This document shows, piece after piece, positions 17,424-25,911 of a stretch of 43,632 bases of DNA. Under the pieces are notes generated by a model, which saw only the letters and a list, made by a program, of their open reading frames with translations, searched no databases and was not told the DNA's origin. Source of the DNA: an uncultured Pseudomonadota bacterium (GTDB lineage: Bacteria > Pseudomonadota > Gammaproteobacteria > Burkholderiales > SG8-39); contig CAIKRR010000074.1 of NCBI GenBank assembly GCA_903829815.1, forward strand, positions 1 to 43,632. Reading direction: 5' to 3'. Both the position numbers and the translations under genes were made by a program. Position 1 is the stretch's first letter. Each line of letters starts with the position of its first letter.

Positions 17424-18920
17424 TCAGGTGCGGGTGATCACCTTCAGCGGACAGCCGAACCGGTTCCACTCTTCGGCCTCCTGACGCAGATCGTACTCGG
17501 TCAATGGGTTGGCCTCGAGCCAGTCGCGAGGCACCGTGAGCAGGTGTGCGGCGCGCTCAGTCACCAGTCTCACTTCGGGCACCGGAGAGTCGCCGCGGCT
17601 GCGAAAGAGTACGGCCGCGATGCGCAGGCAGGCGAGCAGTCGCAGTTCGGTGGCGTTGCCGATGCTGCCTTTCATCTTGCCCAATTTGCCCGTGTGCCCC
17701 AACACCAGTGTCGCCAGCGCCGCCTGCTCCCGGCGCGAGAAGCCAGGCATGTCTGCATGACTCAGGATGTAGGCTGAGTGCTTGTGGTAGCCGTTGTGCG
17801 ATATCGACAGACCGATCTCGTGCAGCAGCGCCGCCCAGCCAAGCAGCCGAGCATCGTCGTCGTCGGCTGCGCTGGCGTTGGTCAGTGCCGGGCGATCCCG
17901 ATGCCAGATGTCCGTGGCGAGGCGCGCAACCCGCTCGGCCTGCAATGCGTCGACCCCGTAGCGCTGGACGAATGCGCGAACAGTCGATTCACGCATGTCC
18001 TCATGGCGGGTACGGCCCAGCAGGTCGTAGAGCACACCGGTGCGCAGCGCGCCCTCCGAGACGCTCATGCGCTCGATCGACAGTTCCGAGAACGCAGCGA
18101 GCATGATCGCCAGGCCCCCCGCCAGAACCGGTATGCGGTCGGCGCGCAGTCCAAGCAGACGCAGTTCGCTGCTGCTGCCCGCCTTGAGCAGGGCAGTGCG
18201 CAGCGCGTCGAGCCCCTGAGCAGTGATGCCCTCATCGCTGAATCGATTCTGCTCGAGCAGATCGGCCAGGGCGCGTGCCGTGCCCGATGAACCTATCGCC
18301 TCCGACCAGCCGCGGCGACGCAGTCCGGCCGAGACAACTTCAAATTCGCTGCGCGCGGCCAGTTCGGCTTCGCGGAACGCAGCACGGGTGTAGGTGCCAT
18401 CACCAAAGAACCGCATCGAGTAGCCGACGCAGCCGACATAGAGACTCTCGAGTACTTCCGGGCTGTAGCCGTGACCGACGACCACCTCGGTCGAACCGCC
18501 GCCGATATCGACCACCAGGCGGCGCGCCGACCCGGGCTCCTGGAGGTGAGCGACGCCGAAGTAGATGAGCCGTGCTTCCTCGTGCCCACTGATCACCTCG
18601 ACCGGAAAACCCAGTCGCTTTCCGGCCTCGACCAGGAAGGCCGGTGCATTGCGCGCAACTCGCAAGGTGTTGGTTGCTACCGCACGCACCGCGTGAGTGT
18701 CGAAGCCGCGCAGTCGTTCGCCGAACCGCTCAAGCACATCGAGAGCCCGTCCGATGGCATCTTGTGCGAGTGTCTTGTCGGCACTGAGACCCGAGGCGAG
18801 GCGGACCGGGTCGCGCAGGGTGTCGAGCGGGTAGATCTGACCGCCAACGACCCTGCCGATTTCCATCCGAAAACTGTTCGAGCCAAGGTCGATCGCAGCA
18901 AGTACCGAGGATTCCTTCAT
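17424..18920 (-). CDS. ppx: Exopolyphosphatase Ppx/GppA
   Basis: ASKHA-fold phosphatase of 498 aa that releases phosphate from polyphosphate ends (or converts pppGpp to ppGpp). Phosphate-1 motif AAIDLGSNSFRMEIG at the N-terminus, glycine-rich phosphate-2 motif VVDIGGGSTEVVVGHG near 140, and a C-terminal HD-like helical region with LLHEIGLSISHNGYHKHSAYIL. Length matches E. coli Ppx/GppA. Divergent from ppk with a 147-base shared promoter region. Confidence 0.95.
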   Translation of the reverse strand: MKESSVLAAIDLGSNSFRMEIGRVVGGQIYPLDTLRDPVRLASGLSADKTLAQDAIGRALDVLERFGERLRGFDTHAVRAVATNTLRVARNAPAFLVEAGKRLGFPVEVISGHEEARLIYFGVAHLQEPGSARRLVVDIGGGSTEVVVGHGYSPEVLESLYVGCVGYSMRFFGDGTYTRAAFREAELAARSEFEVVSAGLRRRGWSEAIGSSGTARALADLLEQNRFSDEGITAQGLDALRTALLKAGSSSELRLLGLRADRIPVLAGGLAIMLAAFSELSIERMSVSEGALRTGVLYDLLGRTRHEDMRESTVRAFVQRYGVDALQAERVARLATDIWHRDRPALTNASAADDDDARLLGWAALLHEIGLSISHNGYHKHSAYILSHADMPGFSRREQAALATLVLGHTGKLGKMKGSIGNATELRLLACLRIAAVLFRSRGDSPVPEVRLVTERAAHLLTVPRDWLEANPLTEYDLRQEAEEWNRFGCPLKVITRT

Positions 18921-19067
18921 GGCCCCGATTGTACTGCCCGCTGCCTGGCCTGCACGCTGCCGCTGCGCGACTGCGCATGCGTAATCCAGTGCGCTGTCAC
19001 AAAGCCGCGCAGGACAGACAGGGCCGGGGTCTGCTATACCTCAACTAAACGGCCGAGTCCACGAACC

Positions 19068-21182
19068 ATGACCGATCAGCGCGCTTTGACATCCAGTGAT
19101 GCCCAGCCTCGAATCCTGAACCGGGAACTCGGCACCCTTGCCTTCAACGAGCGTGTGCTCGCGCTGGCCGAGGATCCTCAGGTTCCGCTTCTGGAGCGCT
19201 TGCGCTATGTGTGCATCGTCTCTTCGAATCTTGACGAGTTCTTCGAGATTCGTGTTGCCGGTCTGAAGCAGGAGTTCCTGCACGACGCCCGTGCCCGCTC
19301 CCCTGACGATATCGCGCTGGCTGAACTCATGCAGCTGATCAGCCTGAGAGCCCGGGCCCTGGTCGGGCGCCAGTACGCGCTCTTCAACAAGACTCTGGTG
19401 CCCGAACTCAAGCGCGCCGGCGTGGCGATGACGCAGGGCGAAAACTGGACTGAAGCGCAGGAGTCGTGGGCACAGGCCTATTTCGAGTCGGATGTGCTGC
19501 CGGTGCTCACGCCGATCGGGCTCGACCCTGCCCACCCCTTTCCGCGAGTACTCAACAAGTCGCTCAACTTCGTGGTCGAACTCGAAGGCGTCGATGCCTT
19601 CGGGCGCGACTCCGGCGTGGCCATCGTCCAGGCGCCCCGCGTGTTGCCTCGGGTGATCCGAATCCCTTCGGCGGTGGCGCAGGTGCCTGACAACTTCGTC
19701 ACCCTGGGTGCCATCCTGCGACGTTTCATGCCCCGCCTCTTTCCCGGGATGAGCGTGATCGCATGTCACGAATTCCGGGTCACCCGCAACAGTGATCTGT
19801 TCGTCGATGATGAGGAGGTGACGAACCTGCTCACGGCGCTGGAAGGCGAGCTTTTCGAGCGCCATTTCGGCGACGCGGTGAGGCTTGAGGTGACTGCTGG
19901 TTGCAGCGAGCGGATGGCCGGATTCCTGATGGAGCAGTTCGGCCTTGCCCCGGGTGATGTGTATCGCGTCGACGGCCCCGTCAACCTGGTGCGCCTCAAT
20001 CAGATTCCCAATCTGGTCGATCGGCCCGAGCTCGAATTCGCGACCTTTCGACCCGGATTGCCCCGCGACATCCGTCGGTTCTGGAAGCCCGATATCAGTC
20101 TGTTTGCGCTGATTGCCCGCCGCGATGTCCTGCTGCACCACCCTTACCAGACCTTCCAGCCGGTACTCGATTTCCTGCGGGTTGCGTCGGTTGATCCGGC
20201 GGTCGTGGCGATCAAGCAGACGATCTATCGCACCGGGTCCGAATCGGCCTTGATGGAGACCCTGATCCAGGCCGCACGCAATGGCAAGGAGGTCACCGTC
20301 GTTGTCGAATTGAAGGCGCGCTTCGACGAAGAGACCAACATCAACTGGGCTTCACGACTCGAAGAGGTTGGTGCCCATGTCGTCTACGGGGTGGTCGGCT
20401 ACAAGACGCATGCCAAGATGGTGCTGGTGGTTCGGCGCGAGGGTGCGCTCCTGCGCCGTTATGCCCATCTGTCCACTGGCAACTATCACATCCGGACGGC
20501 GCGGCTCTACACCGACTTCGGGCTGTTCACCGCCAATCCCGAGTTGTGCGAAGACGTGAACGAAATGTTCAAGCAACTGACCGGTCTGGGGCGCGCGAGC
20601 GAGATGCACCATCTCTGGCAGGCGCCATTTACCCTGCACGCTCGTGTGATGAGCGCGATCGCGGCCGAGGCGCAGATCGCGGCAGCCGGTCGGCCAGCAC
20701 ACATCATCGCGCGCATGAACGCGCTCCTGGAACCCCAGGTGATCGAAGCGCTCTATGCCGCATCGCAGGCAGGCGTTCGCATCGACCTCATCGTGCGTGG
20801 GGTGTGTGCACTGCGTCCGCAGGTGCCGGGTCTGTCGGACAACATCCGGGTGCGCTCGGTGATCGGACGTTTCCTGGAACACAGCCGGGTGTTCTACTTT
20901 CATGCCGATGGCCGCGACGATGTCTATCTCTCGAGCGCCGACTGGATGTACCGGAACTTCTTTCGCCGCATCGAGACCTGCTTTCCGGTGCTCGACCGCA
21001 AACTGCGCGAGCGGGTGATGCGCGAAGGCCTGCGCATCTATCTCAAGGACAGTGCCTCCACCTGGATCATGAGCGCCTCAGGCGACTACGCGCTGCCGGT
21101 GCGGGCGGCCGGCGCGCGTTCGCCTCAGGGCGAATTGCTGCGACTGCTGACCGCCGGGGCCGGGGCCGAGGGCGAGCAGTAG
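19068..21182 (+). CDS. ppk: Polyphosphate kinase 1
   Basis: Makes polyphosphate reversibly from ATP; 704 aa, normal PPK1 length. The N-domain begins ILNRELGTLAFNERVL and continues SNLDEFFEIRVAGLKQ. The head domain is followed by two phospholipase-D-like domains containing YKTHAKMVLV (the autophosphorylated histidine by homology), HLSTGNYH, and FLEHSRVFYFHADG. The frame is open far upstream across ppx, but family similarity starts at the ATG at 19068. A -10-like TATACC sits at 19035-19040. Ends four bases from the convergent msrA stop. With divergent ppx it forms a synthesis and breakdown pair. Confidence 0.97.
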   Translation: MTDQRALTSSDAQPRILNRELGTLAFNERVLALAEDPQVPLLERLRYVCIVSSNLDEFFEIRVAGLKQEFLHDARARSPDDIALAELMQLISLRARALVGRQYALFNKTLVPELKRAGVAMTQGENWTEAQESWAQAYFESDVLPVLTPIGLDPAHPFPRVLNKSLNFVVELEGVDAFGRDSGVAIVQAPRVLPRVIRIPSAVAQVPDNFVTLGAILRRFMPRLFPGMSVIACHEFRVTRNSDLFVDDEEVTNLLTALEGELFERHFGDAVRLEVTAGCSERMAGFLMEQFGLAPGDVYRVDGPVNLVRLNQIPNLVDRPELEFATFRPGLPRDIRRFWKPDISLFALIARRDVLLHHPYQTFQPVLDFLRVASVDPAVVAIKQTIYRTGSESALMETLIQAARNGKEVTVVVELKARFDEETNINWASRLEEVGAHVVYGVVGYKTHAKMVLVVRREGALLRRYAHLSTGNYHIRTARLYTDFGLFTANPELCEDVNEMFKQLTGLGRASEMHHLWQAPFTLHARVMSAIAAEAQIAAAGRPAHIIARMNALLEPQVIEALYAASQAGVRIDLIVRGVCALRPQVPGLSDNIRVRSVIGRFLEHSRVFYFHADGRDDVYLSSADWMYRNFFRRIETCFPVLDRKLRERVMREGLRIYLKDSASTWIMSASGDYALPVRAAGARSPQGELLRLLTAGAGAEGEQ

Positions 21183-21186
21183 TCGA

Positions 21187-21774
21187 TCAGTTGCCCGATT
21201 TCAGTCGAGTGGCGTGCTGTTTGCGAAATTTGGCCAGTTTCGGTGCAACGACCGCCACGCAATAGCCCTGATCGGGGTGGTCGCGAAAGTAGTTCTGGTG
21301 ATAGGTCTCGGCCGAGAAATACGGCGCGGCCTCCACCACCTGCGTGACGATGGGGCGGGCGAAGACCCGCTCGGCTGCCAGTTCGGCGATGAGGGCTTGG
21401 GCCACAGCGCGCTGCTCGGCGTCATGACAGAAGATCACCGAACGGTATTGGCTGCCGACGTCGTTGCCCTGGCGGTTCAATGTGGTCGGGTCATGGATCG
21501 TGAAGAACACTTCGAGCACCTGGCGGAAGGTGAGTTGTGCCGGGTCAAAGCGAACGCGCACCACCTCGGCGTGCCCCGAGTCGCCGTTGCACACTTCTGC
21601 GTAGGTCGGATGCGCCGAAGGGCCCCCGCAGTAGCCCGACTCGACGTCAAGCACGCCTTGCAAGTCATCGAACACCGCTTCCAGGCACCAGAAGCAGCCT
21701 CCACCCAGAGTGGCGGTGGCGCTATCCACCCCGATGGCCGTGGACGAGTCTGAGCTGAGAATATCGGCAGGCAT
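21187..21774 (-). CDS. msrA: Peptide-methionine (S)-S-oxide reductase MsrA
   Basis: Repairs oxidised methionine; 195 aa. The catalytic Cys27 is in the motif GGCFWCLEAVF, followed by SGYCGG, YAEVCNGDSGHAEVV and HDPTTLNRQGNDVGSQYRS, all diagnostic. A further Cys near 174 (DQGYC) is the probable resolving residue, using the thioredoxin recycling route. No signal peptide, so cytoplasmic. No MsrB domain is fused. The stop lies only four bases from the ppk stop. Confidence 0.97.
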   Translation of the reverse strand: MPADILSSDSSTAIGVDSATATLGGGCFWCLEAVFDDLQGVLDVESGYCGGPSAHPTYAEVCNGDSGHAEVVRVRFDPAQLTFRQVLEVFFTIHDPTTLNRQGNDVGSQYRSVIFCHDAEQRAVAQALIAELAAERVFARPIVTQVVEAAPYFSAETYHQNYFRDHPDQGYCVAVVAPKLAKFRKQHATRLKSGN

Positions 21775-21934
21775 GGTGTGCTCGCGAAAAGTGGATCAAT
21801 CGCGAGGGTAAACGGTCATTCAGGACCGTGCACGTCTGCATGCGCCGCTTGTCCATATGGCGCGTTTCTTGCTAAAGCTCACGGGGGAGTGTCTGCGGTA
21901 TGCTGCCCTGTCGTCTGACTCACGGAGATTTTCA

Positions 21935-23056
21935 ATGGCCCCGATGCTGGTGATGAACGCTGCCGCCGACCCCCGCGCCGCGCATGGTATCGCCGCTGGT
22001 TCCGCCGCCGCCGGTCCTGGTGGCGCGCTCGTGCCGATGCGCTTGAGCCGCCTCCTCGCTCTGCTCGGGGTCGTGCTTTTCGTTTTCGCGGGCTTCATGG
22101 CGGCGCCTGTCAGTGCTCAGATCAAGCCGCCGGCCAAGGTGCGGTATTCCGAAGTCGTCCGCTCGCTCCTCTATGCACCGGCCTATGTGGCGATATCGCG
22201 TGGGTACTTTCGCGATGCCGGCATCGACCTGTCCATGACCACCGCGCAAGGCGGCGACAAGTCAATGGCAGCCCTTCTGGGCAATGTGGCCGATATCGCG
22301 CTCATTGGCCCGGAGACGACGGTCTATGTGAGGAACAGCGAGTCGCCCACCAAGGTGAAGATCTTTGCCGGACTCACTGCCACCGATGGCTTTGTGCTGA
22401 TGTCCCGGACCAGGCCGGTCTTGCCGTTTGACTGGAAGGTGCTGAAGGGACGCGACATTCTGGGCTTCAGGCCCGGCAGCACCCCGCTCCTGTACTTCGA
22501 AGCCGCGCTGCGCAAGCACGGCATCGACCCGGCACGTGATGTGAAACTGGCCAACAATATCGGCGTGCCGGCCCGTTTCGGATCCTGGCTCGCTGGCCAG
22601 AACCAGTACGCCATCTTCATCGAGCCCGACGCGTCACAACTGGAACTCGACGGCAAGGCCTTTGCCATCGCCTCGATCGGCGAGGAAGTCGGACTCGCCG
22701 ATTACACGGCATTCATGGCTACCGAGCGATTCATTCGCGAGCGCCCCGAGGTGGTGCAGGGCTGGACCGACGCCATACTGCGTGCGCAGAAGTGGACCGA
22801 AGCGGCTTCGACTGCTGAGATGGTCAAGACCCTTGCCGAGTTCTTTCCCGGTGTGAACGCACCGACGCTGGGCTTTGCCATCGAGCGTTACCGTCGGACG
22901 CGCATGTGGAAGACTTCACCGGTGATCGATCCGGCGGCCATCGAGCGCTTCCAGGACATCCTGGTCCAAGGTGGTGTGCTCGAGCCGGCCAGGCGGGTGC
23001 GCTTCGATGATCTCGTTACCAACGAGTTTGCCCGCAAGGCAGTCAGCGGACGATGA
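21935..23056 (+). CDS. NMT1/THI5-type ABC substrate-binding protein
   Basis: Periplasmic binding protein of the SsuA/TauA/ThiY group, 373 aa from the ATG at 21935, which has GGAG 7 nt upstream. The hydrophobic signal segment (LLALLGVVLFVFAGFMAA, cleavage after SAQ or VSA) is preceded by an unusually long 40-residue n-region; an ATG at 22037 would give a normal signal peptide but has no Shine-Dalgarno. The mature part starts KVRYSEVVRSLLYAPAYVAISRGYF, typical of the family, with GPETTVYVRN in the pocket region. Relatives bind sulfonates, taurine, nitrate, thiamine precursors or pyrimidines; the ligand here is undetermined. First gene of a three-gene importer. Confidence 0.88.
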   Translation: MAPMLVMNAAADPRAAHGIAAGSAAAGPGGALVPMRLSRLLALLGVVLFVFAGFMAAPVSAQIKPPAKVRYSEVVRSLLYAPAYVAISRGYFRDAGIDLSMTTAQGGDKSMAALLGNVADIALIGPETTVYVRNSESPTKVKIFAGLTATDGFVLMSRTRPVLPFDWKVLKGRDILGFRPGSTPLLYFEAALRKHGIDPARDVKLANNIGVPARFGSWLAGQNQYAIFIEPDASQLELDGKAFAIASIGEEVGLADYTAFMATERFIRERPEVVQGWTDAILRAQKWTEAASTAEMVKTLAEFFPGVNAPTLGFAIERYRRTRMWKTSPVIDPAAIERFQDILVQGGVLEPARRVRFDDLVTNEFARKAVSGR

Positions 23057-23859
23057 ACGACCGCGCCGCTGCAGCGCGGCCTCTGAAGGTCGAGTTGCGT
23101 GAGGTTGGTTTGCGCTATTTCGGGCGCGAAGGCGAGACCGAGGCCTTGGCGGGCATATCACTCGGTGTGGCCGAAGGTGAATTTGTCAGCATCATCGGTC
23201 AGAGCGGCTGCGGCAAGAGCACGCTGCTGTCGCTGGTTGCCGGCATCATGGCGCCAACCAGTGGTGCCATTCTGCTCGATGGCCGACCGGTTCGCGGGCC
23301 CGACCGTCGGGTGGGGTACATGCTGCAGCAGGACTATCTCTTCGAATGGCGAACCATTCTCGAGAACACGCTGCTGGGCGCACAGATTCAAGGGGTCGAG
23401 CCGCGTGCTGCGCGGGATCGTGCCGTGATGCTCTTGTCGCGTTATGGGCTCGGAAAGTTCATGGACCATCTGCCCCGCCAGCTTTCGGGCGGCATGCGCC
23501 AGCGGGTGGCGCTTGCCCGTACCTTGTGCACCGACCCCGATGTCGTCCTCCTCGATGAGCCATTCTCGGCGCTCGACTCACAGACCCGTATCGCGATAGC
23601 CGACGAAATCGCCGACATCCTGCGGCGCGAGGGCAAGACCGCGATTCTCGTCACCCATGACATCGCCGAGGCGATCGGTATGGCCGATCGGGTCATCGTG
23701 CTGTCGCGTCGACCGGGTCGGGTGAGATCCTCGCACCTGATCGAATTTGCCAGCGCAGGCGCGGCGCGCCCCAGCCCGATGCAGGCGCGCAACGCGATCG
23801 AGTTCAACGGCTACTTCAACCGTCTGTGGCAGGAGCTCGAAGTCCATGTCGAGGGCTGA
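23053..23859 (+). CDS. ABC importer ATPase (SsuB/TauB/NrtD-type)
   Basis: ATPase of 268 aa. Walker A GQSGCGKST (49-57), signature LSGGMRQRV, Walker B VVLLDEPFSALDSQT and switch His in VTHDIAEAI are all intact, so it should be active. The ATG overlaps the binding-protein stop in ATGA, and the end overlaps the permease start by 14 bases. Belongs to the nitrate/sulfonate/taurine family of ATPases. Confidence 0.95.
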   Translation: MNDRAAAARPLKVELREVGLRYFGREGETEALAGISLGVAEGEFVSIIGQSGCGKSTLLSLVAGIMAPTSGAILLDGRPVRGPDRRVGYMLQQDYLFEWRTILENTLLGAQIQGVEPRAARDRAVMLLSRYGLGKFMDHLPRQLSGGMRQRVALARTLCTDPDVVLLDEPFSALDSQTRIAIADEIADILRREGKTAILVTHDIAEAIGMADRVIVLSRRPGRVRSSHLIEFASAGAARPSPMQARNAIEFNGYFNRLWQELEVHVEG

Positions 23860-24691
23860 CCCTGGTGTCATCGAGCGGGCCGAAGCCGCTGCACCGAGTG
23901 CCGCTTATCGGCGCTTTTTGCGCGCGGAACGACGTGGGCACCTCTTCGTGCGGCTTGCTCAGGCCGGTCTGCTGCTTGTCTTTCTTCTCTTCTGGGAGTT
24001 TGCGCCGCGCTACGGGCTGGTGAATCCGATGTTCACCAGTTATCCCTCGGCCCTGTGGCCGACCTTCCTCGGCTTGCTGCATGGCACGGCCAATCAGCCC
24101 GGCATTCTCGAGCATGCCGCGTCGACCGTGGTCGCCACCGTGGTGGGCTTCAGCGGGGCGATGGTTGTGGGGGTCATTGTTGCCGCGGCACTGTGGTGGT
24201 GGAAGCGGCTCTATCGGGTGCTCGATCCGTTTCTGGTGGTAGCCAACGCCATGCCCAAGATCGCCTTCGTGCCGATCTTCTACATCTGGCTTGGGGCGAC
24301 CTTGTCGATCTACGGCATGGCACTGGCCATCTCGGTGTTCATCACCATCCTCATGCTGCATGCGGGCTTTGAGGGCGTGGATGCCAACAAGGTCAAACTG
24401 GCCCAGACCTTTGGCGCATCGCGCTGGCAGGTGCTGCGTATGGTCGTGCTCCCCGGCAGCGTGCCAACCTTGATCGCAGCGCTCAAAGTCAATACCGGGT
24501 TGGCACTGGTTGGGGTCGTGGTTGGCGAATTCCAGTCGGCCAGCCTGGGGCTCGGCTACCTCATTCAGTACGGCAGTCAGGTTTTCAAGCTCGACATCGT
24601 CATGACGGCCATTACGCTGCTGGCGGTGCTCTCGGCGCTGATGTACCTGGCGATTGCCGCACTCGAGCGGCGCGTGCTGGCGCGTCGCTGA
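23846..24691 (+). CDS. ABC importer permease (SsuC/TauC-type)
   Basis: Inner-membrane permease, 281 aa, BPD_transp_1 family, with six predicted helices. The ATPase-contact (EAA) loop reads LAQTFGASRWQVLRMVVLPGS. The start at 23846 has AGGAG 10 nt upstream, inside the end of the ATPase gene; an earlier ATG in frame would place an implausible Arg/Ser-rich leader. Completes the NMT1-type importer. Confidence 0.94.
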   Translation: MSRADPGVIERAEAAAPSAAYRRFLRAERRGHLFVRLAQAGLLLVFLLFWEFAPRYGLVNPMFTSYPSALWPTFLGLLHGTANQPGILEHAASTVVATVVGFSGAMVVGVIVAAALWWWKRLYRVLDPFLVVANAMPKIAFVPIFYIWLGATLSIYGMALAISVFITILMLHAGFEGVDANKVKLAQTFGASRWQVLRMVVLPGSVPTLIAALKVNTGLALVGVVVGEFQSASLGLGYLIQYGSQVFKLDIVMTAITLLAVLSALMYLAIAALERRVLARR

Positions 24692-24748
24692 GCGCACCGC
24701 CGCGCTGCCAGTCAGGCACGAGGCGCCCGTTGCGCGCTATCCTACGGT

Positions 24749-24777
24749 CGCTTGGCCCGACCTTGGGCCATCAAGCG
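24749..24777 (+). promoter_or_regulatory. Stem-loop abutting the ribosome-binding site of a Bug gene
   Basis: CGCTTGGCCC (24749-24758) pairs with GGGC (24765-24768) and, after a CAT bulge, CAAGCG (24772-24777), around GACCTT. The 3' arm ends at the Shine-Dalgarno GAGGA (24777-24781). It could stabilise the mRNA of the highly expressed binding protein or modulate its translation. Confidence 0.5.
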
Positions 24778-24789
24778 AGGACTCAGACC

Positions 24790-25818
24790 ATGCTGATCAA
24801 CACCCTTCGGGCGGGCTCTGGCCACTCGATCCGATCCACTGCCGGTGCAGTTCCTGCAACGGTGCTGACTGTGCTTGCGGCGGTCTTTGCGGTGCTGCCG
24901 CTCTCGGTGCAGTCGCAGACCTTTCCCAACCGTGCCATCCGGCTCGTCGTTCCCTATCCCCCTGGTGGCGGCACCGACTTCTTTGCCCGTGCCGTGAGTG
25001 CGAAGATGGCCGAGGATCTGGGTCAGCAGGTCGTCGTCGAGAACCGACCGGGTGCCAGCACCATCATTGGCGCCGATGCGGTCGCCAAATCCGCCCCCGA
25101 TGGCTACACGGTGCTTCTGGGTGACACGGCGACCTACGCGGCCAACCCCAGCCTTTTCAAGTCGCTGCCCTATGATCCGGTGCGCGATCTGGCGCCAGTG
25201 ACGCTGACTGCGCGCTTTGCCTTGATTCTGGTCGCGCACGCGGGCGCACCTTATGGCACGGTGCGCGAATTCATTGCTGCCGCGAAGGCTGCGCCGGGTG
25301 CGATCGATTACGCCTCGCCCGGCTCAGGCAGTCCGCATCACCTGGCGATGGAGTTGTTTCGCCAGGCCGCTGGCATCACGCTCACCCATGTTCCCTACAA
25401 GGGCGGTGGACCCGCAGCCCAGGACCTGATCGCCGGACGTATTCCGGTGATGTTCCTCGACCTCACCACCATGGCACCGCAATTGAAGGCCGGCAAGATC
25501 AAGGCGCTCGCGGTGTCGACCCAGCAGCGCATTGCTGCGCTGCCTGATATTTCATCGGTGGCAGAGTCCGGTGTGCCCGGCTATGACGCATCGGCCTGGC
25601 AGGGCTTGAGCGTGCCTGCCGGCACACCGGCGGCGGTGATCGCGCGCCTCAACGCGGCTTTTGCCCGGGCGGCTGCCGATGGCCCGACCCGGCAGCGCCT
25701 GGCCGATCTGGGCACCGAGTTCATTGCCGGCACGCCCGAGGACATGGCTGCCTACATCCGCAGCGAAACCGCCAAGTGGTCGAAGACCATCCGCGCGGCC
25801 AACATCACGCTCGATTGA
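24790..25818 (+). CDS. Bug/TctC-family tripartite tricarboxylate transporter receptor
   Basis: Periplasmic receptor of 342 aa. The ATG at 24790 has GAGGA 8 nt upstream. A signal peptide with a long n-region ends after SVQSQ or nearby, then FPNRAIRLVVPYPPGGGTDFFAR, the Bug signature, followed by ENRPGAS and PDGYTVLLG. Bug proteins bind small carboxylates or nicotinate-like acids through beta-strand loops and water. The membrane partners TctA and TctB are not next to it, as is usual for the many orphan Bug proteins of Burkholderiales. It may share a ligand with the downstream amidohydrolase (inference). Confidence 0.93.
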   Translation: MLINTLRAGSGHSIRSTAGAVPATVLTVLAAVFAVLPLSVQSQTFPNRAIRLVVPYPPGGGTDFFARAVSAKMAEDLGQQVVVENRPGASTIIGADAVAKSAPDGYTVLLGDTATYAANPSLFKSLPYDPVRDLAPVTLTARFALILVAHAGAPYGTVREFIAAAKAAPGAIDYASPGSGSPHHLAMELFRQAAGITLTHVPYKGGGPAAQDLIAGRIPVMFLDLTTMAPQLKAGKIKALAVSTQQRIAALPDISSVAESGVPGYDASAWQGLSVPAGTPAAVIARLNAAFARAAADGPTRQRLADLGTEFIAGTPEDMAAYIRSETAKWSKTIRAANITLD

Positions 25819-25911
25819 CGCCCTGTCGGCACGCGACGCGCGGGGCCTTCTTCCCGCGACTGTGCGCTGACGCATTGCAACGGTTCATTCACCCGCCCGT
25901 CTGGATTCATC

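Noticed and set aside
18994-19011. Possible Pho box before ppk (CTGTCAC at 18994-19000)
   Set aside because: Only the first 7-base half is present. The second half at the required 11-base spacing (CCGCGCA) does not match, and the distance to the -10-like TATACC is too long.
18471-19067. N-terminal extension of ppk by 199 codons
   Set aside because: The extension is antisense to ppx. PPK1 similarity begins at the ATG at 19068 and the total length then matches the family.
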